From: Planctomycetaceae bacterium
GTDB lineage: Bacteria > Planctomycetota > Planctomycetia > Planctomycetales > Planctomycetaceae
Length of the DNA stretch: 61,821 bases
NCBI GenBank assembly: GCA_014762625.1
Contig: JABURQ010000025.1
Span: 1-61,821, forward strand
Direction of reading: 5' to 3'
The first letter of the stretch is position 1; every line of letters starts with the position of its first letter. Under the pieces are notes generated by a model. It was given only the letters and a program-made list of their open reading frames with translations. It was not told the DNA's origin and did not search any database. Made by a program: the position numbers and the translations under genes. Shown here in pieces: positions 38,051-47,850 of the stretch.

Positions 38051-39169
38051 ATGAGCGACGAAAGCCGTCCCACCGGAAATCGACGGGAGTTTCTCACGGG
38101 GCGTGCGGTTCGTAAAGAGGTGGAGTGGGTCGGAGAGCAGATCGCCGACGAAATACTCGAAAATGCCGATTCGCTGCCTCCCGCCGCGGGTCCGAGCGTG
38201 CGTCTCGGGACGACCGCCATGGCAGCGGACTTCGTCATCATGATGAATCCCGGCCCCGCCGAACAGGTGATGAACGCGTCGGATGTTCTGGAAGAAGTGC
38301 ATCAGCTCGAACAGGAGATGACGGTCTACAAGTCGGACGGCGAACTGTTTCAGTTGAATCAGTCCGCGGAACCGAAGATCGCTCAGGAAGTCTCGCCACG
38401 CCTGTTCGAGGTCGTGCGAGACGCTTTGGAGGTTGCTCACAAAACAGAGGGAGCCTACGACCCAACCTCCGGGCCACTGATCGATCTCTGGCGGCTTGCG
38501 CGACGGGAGAATCGCGTCCCTACCGACCAGGAAATCAACGACTGTCTGAAACATTGCGGGCATCACCATGTCTCGCTGGATGCTGAGTCAACGACAGTCG
38601 CGTTTCACGTCCCGCATCTCCAACTGAATCTGGGTGGAATCGGCAAGGGGTTTGCGCTGGATGTCCTGGGAGAAGGATTGCTGGAGCGGGAAGAAACAAA
38701 CTGGATGATGCACGGAGGCAAAAGCAGTCTACTGGCTCACGGGAGCCATCATTCGCTGGAAGGGTGGCCGGTTGGCGTTCGCAATCCATTGTTCCCGAAG
38801 GAGCGGCTGGCCACGATACTGCTCCGCAATCAGGGAATGTCCACTTCGGGAGCGGGAGTGCAGTTTTTTCGCCACGAAGGGAAACGATACGGGCACATTC
38901 TGGACCCGCGAACCGGAATTCCGGCAGAAAATGTTCTGTCTGTAACGGTTTTGGCACCCTCCGCAGCGGTTGCCGACGCACTTTCGACGGCGTTTTTTGT
39001 CATGGGACTCGAAAAAACGCGTGAATATTGCGATAATTTTCCAGACATTGGAGTGTTACTGATTCCCCCCCCGAAACAGGGCCGACGATTACAAGTTCAC
39101 ACTTTTAATCTCCCCGATCAGACACTCTTCCTCAGTGATCATAGCGAACAAATCGACGAAACTCTTTGA
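38051..39169 (+). CDS. apbE: FAD:protein FMN transferase (ApbE family)
   Basis: A 372-residue ApbE-family protein that attaches FMN to threonine in proteins of redox complexes such as Nqr and Rnf. Signatures: MNASDVLEEVHQLEQEMTVYKSDGELFQLN, the FAD site GAYDPTSGPLIDLW, NLGGIGKGFALD, then MMHGGKSSLLAHG (commonly GGD) and YGHILDPRTGIPA. The N-terminus carries RREFLTG without a long hydrophobic helix, so a full Tat signal is doubtful. The start at 38051 is preferred over a TTG 33 bases upstream. A DoxX-type gene follows. Confidence 0.9.
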   Translation: MSDESRPTGNRREFLTGRAVRKEVEWVGEQIADEILENADSLPPAAGPSVRLGTTAMAADFVIMMNPGPAEQVMNASDVLEEVHQLEQEMTVYKSDGELFQLNQSAEPKIAQEVSPRLFEVVRDALEVAHKTEGAYDPTSGPLIDLWRLARRENRVPTDQEINDCLKHCGHHHVSLDAESTTVAFHVPHLQLNLGGIGKGFALDVLGEGLLEREETNWMMHGGKSSLLAHGSHHSLEGWPVGVRNPLFPKERLATILLRNQGMSTSGAGVQFFRHEGKRYGHILDPRTGIPAENVLSVTVLAPSAAVADALSTAFFVMGLEKTREYCDNFPDIGVLLIPPPKQGRRLQVHTFNLPDQTLFLSDHSEQIDETL

Positions 39170-39234
39170 GTCCTGTTTGCTGACTCACGACACACCAACC
39201 CGAGAAACACCCAGCCCACACACGAGGTATCACT

Positions 39235-40470
39235 GTGCGAGCTCCTTACCGCATCCCCACAATCGCCATTTTGCTGATCGTTCTGCTGCGTCTGTCGATC
39301 GGCTGGCAATTTTTATACGAGGGGTTATGGAAACTCGATTCCATGTCGACGACCACCCCTTGGACGGCAGCCGGGTTCCTCAATAACGCTCAAGGCCCTT
39401 TCCGGGAACAGTTTCGCCAAATGACCGGCGACCCCAACGAACTCAATTGGGTCGATTACGAGAAAATGGAAGCGAAATGGAATGGCTGGGCAGAACGCTT
39501 CAAGCGCCACTATGGTTTGAACGAAAAACAAATTGCTGAACTCGATGAATTACTCGTCGGTCCGGAGAGGAAAAATTCGCGTCAATTCAAAATGCCCGAA
39601 GGAATTTCTCTCGATAAAACCACTTTCGAGTATGACGAAGAAAAACAAATCTTGAGCTTTCCCGCCTGGGAACCTCCGACGCCTACCGACTTCGCCCGTC
39701 TTTTTCAGCAGTTACCCGACGAACCGGAAAACATGTCGCCGGAAGAGATGAAGTTATTTGATGAGTTGGAGCGATTACAGGATCTGGCGGTTCGGCTGAG
39801 CTACAAACAGAAACTGGCCGGTATGCTCAAAGGAGACCCCGGAGTCACGGGAGTGGTCTTCATTCAGGAAGAAGAGACGGGAGACCGCCGATTTGAGATG
39901 CGACCACAAACGCAGGACGATGAAAATATCGTCAAGGTCGGCGATAAGGAAGTTTATCTGGAAATGCTGGCGGACTATGACAATAAACTGAAAACCGCCG
40001 ATCAGGATTTCGAATTCGATCATCTACAAACGCTCTGGGGAAAAATCCAGGAGCAGAAAAACACACTGGTCGGCCCTGTCAAGGATCTCGAAAAAGAGCT
40101 CAAGGAAGATGCTCGCAAACTGCTCACTTACGAACAAATTGCCCGCGGTCCGGTCCCCGTCGAACGTACTAAGATTAACCAAGTCAATCAGCTCACCATC
40201 TGGTCGTTGCTGATTCTGGGAGTCTGCCTGATCGCCGGTTTCGCAACACGGATTGCCGCTGTCGCGGGAGCCGGCATGTTGATGTCCTTTTATCTGGTCT
40301 GGCCTCCGTGGCCGGGAGTTCCCGAGGCTCCTGGTCCGGAACACGCTCTCTGGGTGAACAAAAACTCGATCGAAGCCGTGGCGTTACTGGCGATTGCGTT
40401 GTTGCCGACGGGACGCTGGTTCGGGGTGGATGCATTGCTGGGGGCGTTGTTCTGGCGAAAGAAAAAATGA
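39235..40470 (+). CDS. DoxX-family membrane protein with a large loop domain
   Basis: A 411-residue protein starting with GTG behind GAGGT. The first helix (IPTIAILLIVLLRLSIGWQF, 7-27) and LYEGLWKLD match DoxX. The three other helices come only at about 318-405 (WSLLILGVCLIAGFATRIAA, MLMSFYLVWPPWPG, EAVALLAIALLP). Between them is a charged, mostly helical stretch of about 270 residues. DoxX proteins usually have 130-160 residues in total. The ApbE gene precedes it by 65 bases, which hints at a redox role for the pair, but cofactor and partner are unknown. Confidence 0.82.
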   Translation: MRAPYRIPTIAILLIVLLRLSIGWQFLYEGLWKLDSMSTTTPWTAAGFLNNAQGPFREQFRQMTGDPNELNWVDYEKMEAKWNGWAERFKRHYGLNEKQIAELDELLVGPERKNSRQFKMPEGISLDKTTFEYDEEKQILSFPAWEPPTPTDFARLFQQLPDEPENMSPEEMKLFDELERLQDLAVRLSYKQKLAGMLKGDPGVTGVVFIQEEETGDRRFEMRPQTQDDENIVKVGDKEVYLEMLADYDNKLKTADQDFEFDHLQTLWGKIQEQKNTLVGPVKDLEKELKEDARKLLTYEQIARGPVPVERTKINQVNQLTIWSLLILGVCLIAGFATRIAAVAGAGMLMSFYLVWPPWPGVPEAPGPEHALWVNKNSIEAVALLAIALLPTGRWFGVDALLGALFWRKKK

Positions 40471-40485
40471 TCTTTCGGCCAGTTA

Positions 40486-40494
40486 TGCTATAAT
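40486..40494 (+). promoter_or_regulatory. extended -10 promoter for the second oxidoreductase gene
   Basis: TGC-TATAAT, a consensus extended -10 element, lies 73 bases before the ATG at 40567. No good -35 hexamer is present, as is usual for extended -10 promoters. Confidence 0.5.
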
Positions 40495-40566
40495 AATTAG
40501 ACATTTATTGATTCATCATTCAATCATCACGACGCACCGTCGTCACACATCAAGGAGATTTCTCCC

Positions 40567-42228
40567 ATGAAACTGACACCCGAGCAAATTCAGATCGGTA
40601 AAGACAATTTCCACGAAGCGGTCGGCTATACACGGCGAGATTTCTTCAAGGGAGCCGCCGCCGCGACGACCGGTCTCGGAGCGATGTATTTCGGCTACGA
40701 AAACCTGGAAGGGGAACCGGTCCGGGTCGGTTTTATCGGAACCGGCGACGAAGGCAACATTCTGCTGAATGAACACCCTCCCGAATACATGAACATCGTG
40801 GCGGTCGCCGATCTCCGTGAACCGAATCTGGAAAGAGCCTTCCAGGGAGACGGCAACGACGTCCGCCAGGGCCTGATCCGCAAACTGGGTGAGGAAAAGG
40901 CGAAAACCATCAAAAGGTTCAAGACGCACAAAGACCTCATCGCCGCTAAAGACGAACTCGGGCTCGAAGCCGTCGTCATCGCGGTTCCGCTGAGTCAACA
41001 CGCCCCGATTGCCATGGATGCTTTGGACGCAGGCTTGCATGTGCTGACTGAAAAACTGATGGCGCACAACATCACCGAATGCAAGAACATGATTCGGAAA
41101 GCTACAGAAAAGAAGCGTCTGCTCGCCGTCGGTCACCAGCGCCATTACAGCGTGCTCTACGATAACGCCAACGAACTCGTCAAAACCGGGGTGTTAGGCG
41201 ATATCAAGTACATCCGCGCTCAATGGCATCGAAATAATAGTTTCCCGCTCTCCGACAGTTGGCGGAAACCGCTCATCAAAGAAGATAATGATACGCTCAA
41301 ATCAATTCTGGCGGAGAACGGCGTCGATGTTTCCGGTTTGAAAAAGACCGAAGATATTCGAGCCAAATACGTCGAAATGATGGACGAAAAGGCTAAAGAA
41401 TTCGGCTATGAAGACTTCGATCAGCTTGTGAACTGGCGACTCTTCAACGAAACCGGTGGCGGCCTGATGGCGGAACTCGGTTCTCACCAAATGGACGCGG
41501 CCAGTATCTTTTTGGGGAAAGTTCATCCGCTAGCGGTTTCCGGATTCGGCGGCAAGAACTTCTACGGGATTCCCGGCGTCGGTCCGAAAGATAAATGGGA
41601 CGACGATCGCGAAATCGACGACCAGATTTTCGTCACCTTCGAGTTCCCCGGTAAAACCTACGATCCGTCGGATGATGCCCACTCCCGCGACAAATGCGTG
41701 GTGACCTATTCCTCAATCAACACCAATAAATCGGAGCCTTACGGGGAACTGGTGTACGGAACTCGCGGGACTCTGTGGATGAAGACCGAAAAAGAAGCCC
41801 TGCTTTACAAAGAAGAAGGGCGCGGCTCCACCGGAGGCGGTCCCGATCAACGTTTGTGGGTCGTCAATACCGAAGGAGCTTCCGCTGCTCCCGTCCTGGA
41901 TGCTTACGAAACGACGGCTCCCTCGGCGGCGGCTACGGAAGCCTCGTCATCAATGGGTGAAAAAATCAGCCGTGGTTATACGGAAGAGATGGAGCATTTC
42001 TGCTACTGCATCCGTAACAACAGCCCGATGGAAGAACTGCGCTGTAACGGTGTCGTTGCCATGGCGGATGCCATCATGGCCCTCACCGCAAATCTCGCGA
42101 TGAAGCACAATCGTCGTATCGAGTTCAAGGATAAATGGTTCGATCCGAACAGCGAAGCCGTCCCCGAAGAGGACATCGAGAAACTGGTCAAACAATTCCC
42201 GCAAGGTGGCTGGGACGATCTGACCTGA
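40567..42228 (+). CDS. Gfo/Idh/MocA-family oxidoreductase, long form
   Basis: A 553-residue oxidoreductase, longer than the one at 13912. An N-terminal region of about 20 residues precedes the Tat-like [21 protein letters not shown]. The Rossmann motif is [12 protein letters not shown]. The catalytic segment is TEKLMAHN, a variant of [20 protein letters not shown] and [23 protein letters not shown] are family motifs. A long C-terminal insert contains [12 protein letters not shown]. The leader suggests export. Start and AAGGAG fit well. Substrate unknown. It is followed by a strong terminator. Confidence 0.92.
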   Translation: MKLTPEQIQIGKDNFHEAVGYTRRDFFKGAAAATTGLGAMYFGYENLEGEPVRVGFIGTGDEGNILLNEHPPEYMNIVAVADLREPNLERAFQGDGNDVRQGLIRKLGEEKAKTIKRFKTHKDLIAAKDELGLEAVVIAVPLSQHAPIAMDALDAGLHVLTEKLMAHNITECKNMIRKATEKKRLLAVGHQRHYSVLYDNANELVKTGVLGDIKYIRAQWHRNNSFPLSDSWRKPLIKEDNDTLKSILAENGVDVSGLKKTEDIRAKYVEMMDEKAKEFGYEDFDQLVNWRLFNETGGGLMAELGSHQMDAASIFLGKVHPLAVSGFGGKNFYGIPGVGPKDKWDDDREIDDQIFVTFEFPGKTYDPSDDAHSRDKCVVTYSSINTNKSEPYGELVYGTRGTLWMKTEKEALLYKEEGRGSTGGGPDQRLWVVNTEGASAAPVLDAYETTAPSAAATEASSSMGEKISRGYTEEMEHFCYCIRNNSPMEELRCNGVVAMADAIMALTANLAMKHNRRIEFKDKWFDPNSEAVPEEDIEKLVKQFPQGGWDDLT

Positions 42229-42251
42229 ATTTGAACGACTTTATCATTTTC

Positions 42252-42290
42252 AAACTGCGTGTATTGCGGTGCGGTACACGCAGTTTTTTT
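42252..42290 (+). terminator. rho-independent terminator of the second oxidoreductase gene
   Basis: AAACTGCGTGTA (42252-42263) pairs perfectly with TACACGCAGTTT (from 42275), with an 11-base loop and a T-run of seven at 42284-42290. Confidence 0.92.
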
Positions 42291-42321
42291 CTGACACCCA
42301 CGCGGTACGCAAGAGAGACTT

Positions 42322-42429
42322 ATGGGACGCTGGCCCGACGATCGTCGCTCCAACATGACGACCTTGCTGTTGATCTTTGTATTAACGCCCGTGCTCTGCT
42401 ATCTCGCGTGGTGGTTTATTCGCGGCTGA
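42322..42429 (+). CDS. 35-residue membrane protein
   Basis: The frame from ATG 42322 to TGA 42427-42429 encodes 35 residues: a charged start (MGRWPDDRRSN), then one hydrophobic helix (MTTLLLIFVLTPVLCYLAWW) and FIRG at the end. GAGAG lies a few bases before the start. It lies between the terminator of the preceding gene and the MFS gene, 36 bases before the latter's GTG. The topology is that of a small single-span protein. No family recognised. Confidence 0.6.
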   Translation: MGRWPDDRRSNMTTLLLIFVLTPVLCYLAWWFIRG

Positions 42430-42465
42430 TCCCGTCTTCCTGATACTCTGTAGAAAGCATCTATT

Positions 42466-43749
42466 GTGGCTCCGTCTGGTAAAGCTGGTCTGTTTCTGAT
42501 TTTCGTCACTGTCTTCATTGACCTCCTCGGATTCGGAATCGTCCTGCCGTTGTTACCACGCTATGGAGAATCTTTTGAAGCCGGGAAGTGGGAACTCGGC
42601 CTCCTGATGGCGTCCTTTTCCGCGATGCAATTTCTCTTTGCTCCCGTGTGGGGACGAATTTCCGACCGGGTCGGACGGCGACCGATTCTTATCCTGGGAC
42701 TCGCGGGATCGACCGTCTCGTATGGCCTGTTCGGCTATGCGACCTCTCTCGGTGTGGACGGCTCGATGCTCGGACTTTCCGCATTGGTCTGGCTATTTAT
42801 TACACGTATCGGAGCGGGAATCGCGGGAGCGACGATTCCAACGGCCCAAGCTTATATCGCCGATGTGACAGGACCGGAAGAACGGGCGAAAGGGATGGCA
42901 CTCATTGGTGCGGCGTTCGGAATCGGCTTCACCTTTGGACCGCTGCTGGGGGCTTTCTTCGTCAGCGATATTCAGGGAGCGGCCCCGAGTTCTGCTCCCG
43001 GCTACGTCGCCTCTGTGCTTTCCGGTTGCGCACTTCTCTTTGCGATCGCGAAACTGCCTGAATCGCTGAATCCGGATTCTAAACCAGCCAAACGTCACTG
43101 GCTGGATGTTGGAAGTTTTCGAACCGCCATTGCCCATCCTCACGTCGGTATGATTCTCGCGACCATCTTCATCACGACCTTCGCCTTCGGTCAATTCGAG
43201 TCCACGCTGGCCTTGTTGACCAAGGAATTGAGAATGTCGCAGCAGGAAAACTTCTATGTGTTTGCCTATATCGGTTTGATCCTGACCCTTAGCCAAGGAT
43301 TTCTGGTGCGGCGACTCGCTCCCAAAGTGGGAGATTATAAGATGTCTCTCGCCGGTGTTTCGTTGATGGTCGCGGGGCTCTTGGCGGTCGGGTGGGTGGC
43401 ACTCGACGGAACCACGAACAAACTTTATACACTTGTCCCGCTATGCGTTGTCGGTTACGCGGCGACCACTCCCTCGCTGCAATCGATGCTATCTTTGTCG
43501 AGTCTCGACTCCGAGCAGGGAGGGATCCTGGGGCTCGGTCAGAGCATCTCGGCGTTGGCGCGCATTCTGGGACCGGTCGCCGGAGTCGTGCTGTTTAACG
43601 AAGGAAAAACGCCCGCGAATCCCTACTGGTTCGGAGCGGGATTGATGGGAGTCGGATTACTGGCGGTGCTGCTGCTCAAGAATGCCGGTTTTCGTCCAGA
43701 TACGAAGGCCAGTGAGGAACCCGCACCGAACGCAGGGCAAGAGGCTTAA
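42466..43749 (+). CDS. MFS transporter, TetA-like
   Basis: A 427-residue major facilitator with 12 predicted helices, starting with GTG. The motif A loop is GRISDRVGRRPIL. RIGAGIAGATIPTAQAYIADVT and GPLLGAFF (helix 5 antiporter region) place it near the drug:H+ antiporter group that includes TetA. The long central loop is short (about 15 residues, PDSKPAKRH). The substrate is unknown; resistance should not be assumed. Its stop directly abuts the stop of the convergent gene with no base between. Confidence 0.9.
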   Translation: MAPSGKAGLFLIFVTVFIDLLGFGIVLPLLPRYGESFEAGKWELGLLMASFSAMQFLFAPVWGRISDRVGRRPILILGLAGSTVSYGLFGYATSLGVDGSMLGLSALVWLFITRIGAGIAGATIPTAQAYIADVTGPEERAKGMALIGAAFGIGFTFGPLLGAFFVSDIQGAAPSSAPGYVASVLSGCALLFAIAKLPESLNPDSKPAKRHWLDVGSFRTAIAHPHVGMILATIFITTFAFGQFESTLALLTKELRMSQQENFYVFAYIGLILTLSQGFLVRRLAPKVGDYKMSLAGVSLMVAGLLAVGWVALDGTTNKLYTLVPLCVVGYAATTPSLQSMLSLSSLDSEQGGILGLGQSISALARILGPVAGVVLFNEGKTPANPYWFGAGLMGVGLLAVLLLKNAGFRPDTKASEEPAPNAGQEA

Positions 43750-44322
43750 TCAATTCGTTGTCGACTCAAATTGATCGAGCAGCGAGTCGGCATTGGCCAG
43801 GATGTCTCGAATCTGTTGGTGACTCGGGCCGTTCACATCGAAGTCATAACGCTTCCAGACCGTGGTGTCGTGGTAGAGAATGACGCTGACCGGAATGGTT
43901 TCTTCAACGCCCAACTGGTCCGTTCCGATGGCGGCGGGGGAGATTCCGACCGGCATTTCGATGCGTCCGTTGTATTGGAATGTCTGCACGAGCGGGATAT
44001 CCCGACGGGGCAAATCGGTCAAATAAACCGCGAACGCCCGCAATCCACGTTCCCGATGTTTCTCAACGAGTCGATCGACGTTCCGCAGCAAAACTCTCTG
44101 GGACGGTTTCAATTCCCGCAGCACGATCATCACGACCGGTCGCGAGCCGTTGCGACAGACGTGACAGACCGAGCGATTCATCAACGGTCCCGACACGGTT
44201 CGCATCTGAAATGAAGGGACGGTACTTCCCAGTTCTCCCGCAGACGGTATGCGATCCGCTCCCTGCGCGATGGCACAGAGGAAAGTCGTCAGCAGAAATA
44301 TCGGGAATCGTATCGCTCTCAT
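43750..44322 (-). CDS. secreted thioredoxin-like protein
   Basis: A 190-residue protein. The start at 44322 gives a signal peptide (MRAIRFPIFLLTTFLCAIA, cleavage near QGA-DR). The mature part begins GSTVPSFQMRTVSGP, has a CHVC motif and continues PVVMIVLRELKPSQRVLLRNVDRL and LRAFAVYLTDL. This is the order of beta strands and helices of AhpC/TlpA-like thioredoxin folds, though the CxxC lies slightly earlier than in TlpA. Function unknown. Confidence 0.68.
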   Translation of the reverse strand: MRAIRFPIFLLTTFLCAIAQGADRIPSAGELGSTVPSFQMRTVSGPLMNRSVCHVCRNGSRPVVMIVLRELKPSQRVLLRNVDRLVEKHRERGLRAFAVYLTDLPRRDIPLVQTFQYNGRIEMPVGISPAAIGTDQLGVEETIPVSVILYHDTTVWKRYDFDVNGPSHQQIRDILANADSLLDQFESTTN

Positions 44323-44395
44323 AACACAGATTGTTCTTGCTTGGGCGTTTCTCTGCAATAACAATCGAGGGATCACACGCCCAGGAGACCCAAAG

Positions 44396-45433
44396 ATGCG
44401 TATTTTACTGACAATTGCAGCGTTATTGCCCCTCATTTCCGACGTCTCGGCTCAAGACGAAGATTTTTCTCCTCTCACAACTCCCGATCATCCCGCCTTA
44501 ATCAAGCAGGAATTTGTTTACACGGAGGCTCCCTTTCCACAGTGTCACGCATCGACCATCACCCCCACGAAGTCGGGCCTTCTCGCCTCGTGGTTCGGAG
44601 GAACGCGGGAAAAGAATCCCGATGTGGAAATCTGGATTTCACATTTTGACGGCACGAAATGGTCTCCGGTGCGGAGCGTGGCGAACGGGATTCAGAACGA
44701 GGACTTCCGTTACCCTTGTTGGAATCCGGTGCTGTTTACGCAACCTGACGGCGAAATCCTGTTGTTCTACAAAGTTGGGGCGAATCCCCGCGAATGGTGG
44801 GGGGAGATGATCACCTCGCGCGACGACGGCAAGACCTGGTCAAAGCCGGTCAAACTCCCCGATGGTTATCTGGGACCGATCAAAAACAAACCGGAGCTGA
44901 TGCCGGACGGGCGGTTACTCTGCCCGACTTCGACCGAACATGACGGCTGGCGGGTCCACATGGAATGGCTGACTGAGGACGGTCAATGGCACAAAACATC
45001 GCCGCTCAATGAAGGAGAGACGATCGGAGCGATTCAGCCCGCTATTCTCCGTTGGGGAGACCTAATACAAATCGTCTGCCGATCGCAGCAGAAGAAAGTC
45101 GCGACCGCCTGGTCCCCTGACCTCGGAAAAACATGGACCGACATGAAGCTCATCGACAGCCTGCCGAATCCGAACTCGGGCATCGATGCCGTCACTCTGA
45201 AAGACGGACGCGGCCTCCTCGTTTACAATAACACCCCGCGCGGACGTTCGCCCTTGAATGTGGCGATTTCCAAAGATGGGCACCAATGGAGGGACGTCAT
45301 CGTTCTGGAAAACCAGCCGGGAGAATATTCCTATCCCGCCGTCATTCAAACCGCGGACGGGAAGATTCACATCACTTACACCTGGAAAAGACGCCGCGTG
45401 AAGCACGTTGTTCTCGATCCGGAAAAAATCTAA
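44396..45433 (+). CDS. secreted sialidase-like (BNR repeat) protein
   Basis: A 345-residue protein with a signal peptide (MRILLTIAALLPLISDVSA, cleavage before QD) behind AGGAG. It contains Asp-box motifs SRDDGKTW and SPDLGKTW, and TLKDGRGLLVYNN and YSYPAVIQTADGKIHITYTW, as in BNR_2-type exo-alpha-sialidase-like proteins. The early HASTITPTKSGLLASWFGGTREKNPDVEIW is typical of planctomycete members. Sialidase activity is not proven. Its stop overlaps that of the convergent fetB gene by 3-4 bases. Confidence 0.88.
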   Translation: MRILLTIAALLPLISDVSAQDEDFSPLTTPDHPALIKQEFVYTEAPFPQCHASTITPTKSGLLASWFGGTREKNPDVEIWISHFDGTKWSPVRSVANGIQNEDFRYPCWNPVLFTQPDGEILLFYKVGANPREWWGEMITSRDDGKTWSKPVKLPDGYLGPIKNKPELMPDGRLLCPTSTEHDGWRVHMEWLTEDGQWHKTSPLNEGETIGAIQPAILRWGDLIQIVCRSQQKKVATAWSPDLGKTWTDMKLIDSLPNPNSGIDAVTLKDGRGLLVYNNTPRGRSPLNVAISKDGHQWRDVIVLENQPGEYSYPAVIQTADGKIHITYTWKRRRVKHVVLDPEKI

Positions 45434-46245
45434 GAGCCCGATCGGGAGTTTGAATCGCGAATCTCATCGTATAAGAACTGATGTGACGTGTTGAACAGTC
45501 GCCGATAACTGAGCAGTACGACGCTGATCGTCCCGAGCGCGGTTCCTGCCGCGATAATGAACATGATGACGATTTGATACTTCACCGCTTCAATCGGACT
45601 GGTTCCGGAGAGTAATTGCCCGGTCATCACTCCCGGTAAGGAGACCAATCCGACCACCAGCATGGAATTCAGGATCGGGATCATGCCGGTCCGGACGGCA
45701 TTTTGAACGGCTGAACGAGCCGCTTCCCAGCGAGTCCCTCCGAGGGAGAGAATCATTTCGATTTCACCGCGCCGACGTTTCAACTGATCCCCAAGCTTAT
45801 CCATGCCGAGCGAAATGCCGTTGAGCGTATTGCCCAGAACCAATCCCAGGAACGGAATGATGTAATGTGCGGGGTGATCCTTCCAGGCGTCATGACCAAT
45901 GACCGCGAAGAGGGTCACTGCCGTCACGAACCAGGAACTGGCGAAAATCGACAGCAGGCTGTTGATTTTCATCAGCGGCATTTTATGTTCGACGCGACCG
46001 ACTGCCGACCAGGCCGCCACAGTCGTCATCATGAGCGCCAAACCGAGCATCAACAACCAGTTTTGAAGTGCAAACACTTTTTCCAGCACGAGACCAACGA
46101 GAGATAACTGCACGATGGTCCGGAAAGAGGCCCAGGCCAGCCGTTTTTCGAGGCCCAACTGAAGTCCCAGCGAAATGGCGGCGTTGATCAATACGAGGCA
46201 GGCCGCAATCGCGACATCGAGATAACTGAGAGCGTGAAACATCAA
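45430..46245 (-). CDS. fetB: FetB-like ABC transporter permease
   Basis: A 271-residue permease of the UPF0014/FetB family with about seven helices. It shows the family segments RTIVQLSLVGLVLEKVF, LVLGNTLNGISLGMDKL, LGGTRWEAARSAVQNAVRTGMIPILNSMLVVGLVSLPGVMTGQLLSG (given here in shorter pieces: GMIPILNSM, SLPGVMTGQ). In E. coli FetAB contributes to iron export and resistance to oxidative stress. It overlaps fetA by 4 bases. Confidence 0.92.
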   Translation of the reverse strand: MMFHALSYLDVAIAACLVLINAAISLGLQLGLEKRLAWASFRTIVQLSLVGLVLEKVFALQNWLLMLGLALMMTTVAAWSAVGRVEHKMPLMKINSLLSIFASSWFVTAVTLFAVIGHDAWKDHPAHYIIPFLGLVLGNTLNGISLGMDKLGDQLKRRRGEIEMILSLGGTRWEAARSAVQNAVRTGMIPILNSMLVVGLVSLPGVMTGQLLSGTSPIEAVKYQIVIMFIIAAGTALGTISVVLLSYRRLFNTSHQFLYDEIRDSNSRSGS

Positions 46246-46922
46246 GCGACCGTCTCCCTCATCCGACCACCTTCCAGAGAGAGGATCCGGTCAGCGACGC
46301 GATCGGTTAGTTCCTGAGAGTGTGTAACCCAGACTACGGCACGATCCTCCGACTGCTGATGGAGCCATTCGTCGATCATGTCCTCAAAGACGTTCACCGA
46401 TTTTGAGTCGAGGGCGCTCGTCCCTTCGTCCACCAGAAGAAGCGTGGGTTCAATGATCAGCGCTCGCATTAAGGAGACCATCTGGCGTTCTCCGCCGGAC
46501 AAATCGCTCGAATCGCGACTCAGAAAAGAGCGGTCTTTCTGAAAACGTCGGCACCAGTCGAGAATCCGGTCTTCCGGCCAGGATGCCTCGTGATGCTGTT
46601 TCAGCGATAGCGGTAACCTGAGGTTGTCTTCCACCGTTCCGTCGATCACGGCGACGTTTTGAGCCAGATAGGTCACCTTTGATCGGTATGCAGGTATTTC
46701 CGATGGTTGGACAGGACGTCCTCTCCACAATAACTCTCCTTCGGAATGGTCGAGCAACGCCAGACTGCGCAGCAACAGTGATTTCCCCGCTCCCGTCGGA
46801 CCGCCGATCGCCCATCGTTCTCCCGCTCGGATCGTCAAATCGATTCCTGCAAGCAGAACGTCCCCATCTCGGGTTCGGCGTTCCAGATTTCGAACCTCCA
46901 GGAGAGTGTCTGGCGAAGCCAT
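46242..46922 (-). CDS. fetA: FetA-like ABC transporter ATP-binding protein
   Basis: A 226-residue ATPase with Walker A GPTGAGKS, signature LSGGERQ, Walker B LLLVDEGTSALD and the H-loop WVTHS. The ATG at 46922 (MASPDTLLEVRNLERR) gives the normal length; an upstream in-frame ATG would add 35 residues overlapping the kinase gene. It overlaps fetB by 4 bases and follows the kinase gene by 4 bases, so it belongs to the same operon. Confidence 0.93.
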   Translation of the reverse strand: MASPDTLLEVRNLERRTRDGDVLLAGIDLTIRAGERWAIGGPTGAGKSLLLRSLALLDHSEGELLWRGRPVQPSEIPAYRSKVTYLAQNVAVIDGTVEDNLRLPLSLKQHHEASWPEDRILDWCRRFQKDRSFLSRDSSDLSGGERQMVSLMRALIIEPTLLLVDEGTSALDSKSVNVFEDMIDEWLHQQSEDRAVVWVTHSQELTDRVADRILSLEGGRMRETVA

Positions 46923-46926
46923 TTTG

Positions 46927-47850
46927 TCAAAGCCTTTCCACCGAGATCGACGCCACATCATCCAGCATGAGACCACGATCGAGCCGTGCCGGTAACAGCA
47001 TACCCAGATTCTGTTGCGAACAGGCAATTCCCCATTTCACCGCTTCCACCAGCGTATGCCCCTCGGATAATGCCGCGGACAGTCCAGCTGTTAAACTGTC
47101 GCCGCACCCGATCGGATTGATGATCCGTTCCACAGCCGGCACGTTCACCTGGCACTGTACCTCGGGTCCAACCACGATCACCGGACGGGGACCGTCCGTG
47201 ACGATCACCCATTGCGCTCCGCGCGTGCGAAGTTCCTCAGCCGCCGCGATGACGTCAGAGGTCTCCGTTAGTTCGCGCCCCACCGTTTGCCCCAGTTCTT
47301 CGCGATTCGGCTTGATCACCAGTGGACGATTGGGCAGGGCGGAAATGAGTTCTTCGTTACGGGCGTCAAGTACAAATGGAACATCACCTTCCGCCATTAA
47401 CTCCGCTAAAATCGTCCTCGGAACTCCGGCTGGGAGAGAACCGGAAAAGACGACCAAATCCGCTTCTTTCGAGAGGAGACGAAACTGGGCGATCCAGGAC
47501 GAGAGTTCTTCCGCGCGGATTGGTTCGGCATTTTCCACCAGTTCCGTCGTCTGGCCGGCGGTTTCATTGAGGAGCGTGATGCAGGTTCGGGTGGCTGATT
47601 GGGTTTCGATCCAACGGGAGTCGATCTGCATCTCTTCAAATTCATCGCGAATTGCCGCCGATGGTGTCCCTCCAACCGGGGAGAGACAAGTGACATCACA
47701 ACCGAGATGATGCAGACCGATGGCAGTGTTCAACACTTTTCCGGACGCAAACTCAAACACTTCTCGCGCGCGATTGACTTCACCATGCTGCAAATCATCG
47801 AACAGCATGACCCGCTGCCAGGCGGGAGAGAGTCCAGCGGACAAAATCAC
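46927..47850 (-). CDS. 1-phosphofructokinase-type hexose kinase (PfkB family)
   Basis: A 307-residue kinase. Family patterns: GLSPAWQRVMLFDDLQHGEVNRA, SGKVLNTAIGLHHLG, VFSGSLPAGVP, KPNREELGQ and the catalytic NPIGCGDSLTAGL (Asp base in GCGD, usually GAGD). FruK and LacC are the nearest named relatives, acting on fructose 1-phosphate or tagatose 6-phosphate. The first gene of the operon is an iron-type alcohol dehydrogenase, overlapping by 4 bases, so a sugar or polyol pathway is plausible. Confidence 0.9.
   Translation of the reverse strand: MILSAGLSPAWQRVMLFDDLQHGEVNRAREVFEFASGKVLNTAIGLHHLGCDVTCLSPVGGTPSAAIRDEFEEMQIDSRWIETQSATRTCITLLNETAGQTTELVENAEPIRAEELSSWIAQFRLLSKEADLVVFSGSLPAGVPRTILAELMAEGDVPFVLDARNEELISALPNRPLVIKPNREELGQTVGRELTETSDVIAAAEELRTRGAQWVIVTDGPRPVIVVGPEVQCQVNVPAVERIINPIGCGDSLTAGLSAALSEGHTLVEAVKWGIACSQQNLGMLLPARLDRGLMLDDVASISVERL

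Noticed and set aside
42466-43749. Tetracycline resistance gene
   Set aside because: TetA-like motifs are shared by many MFS antiporters; there is no basis for naming the substrate.
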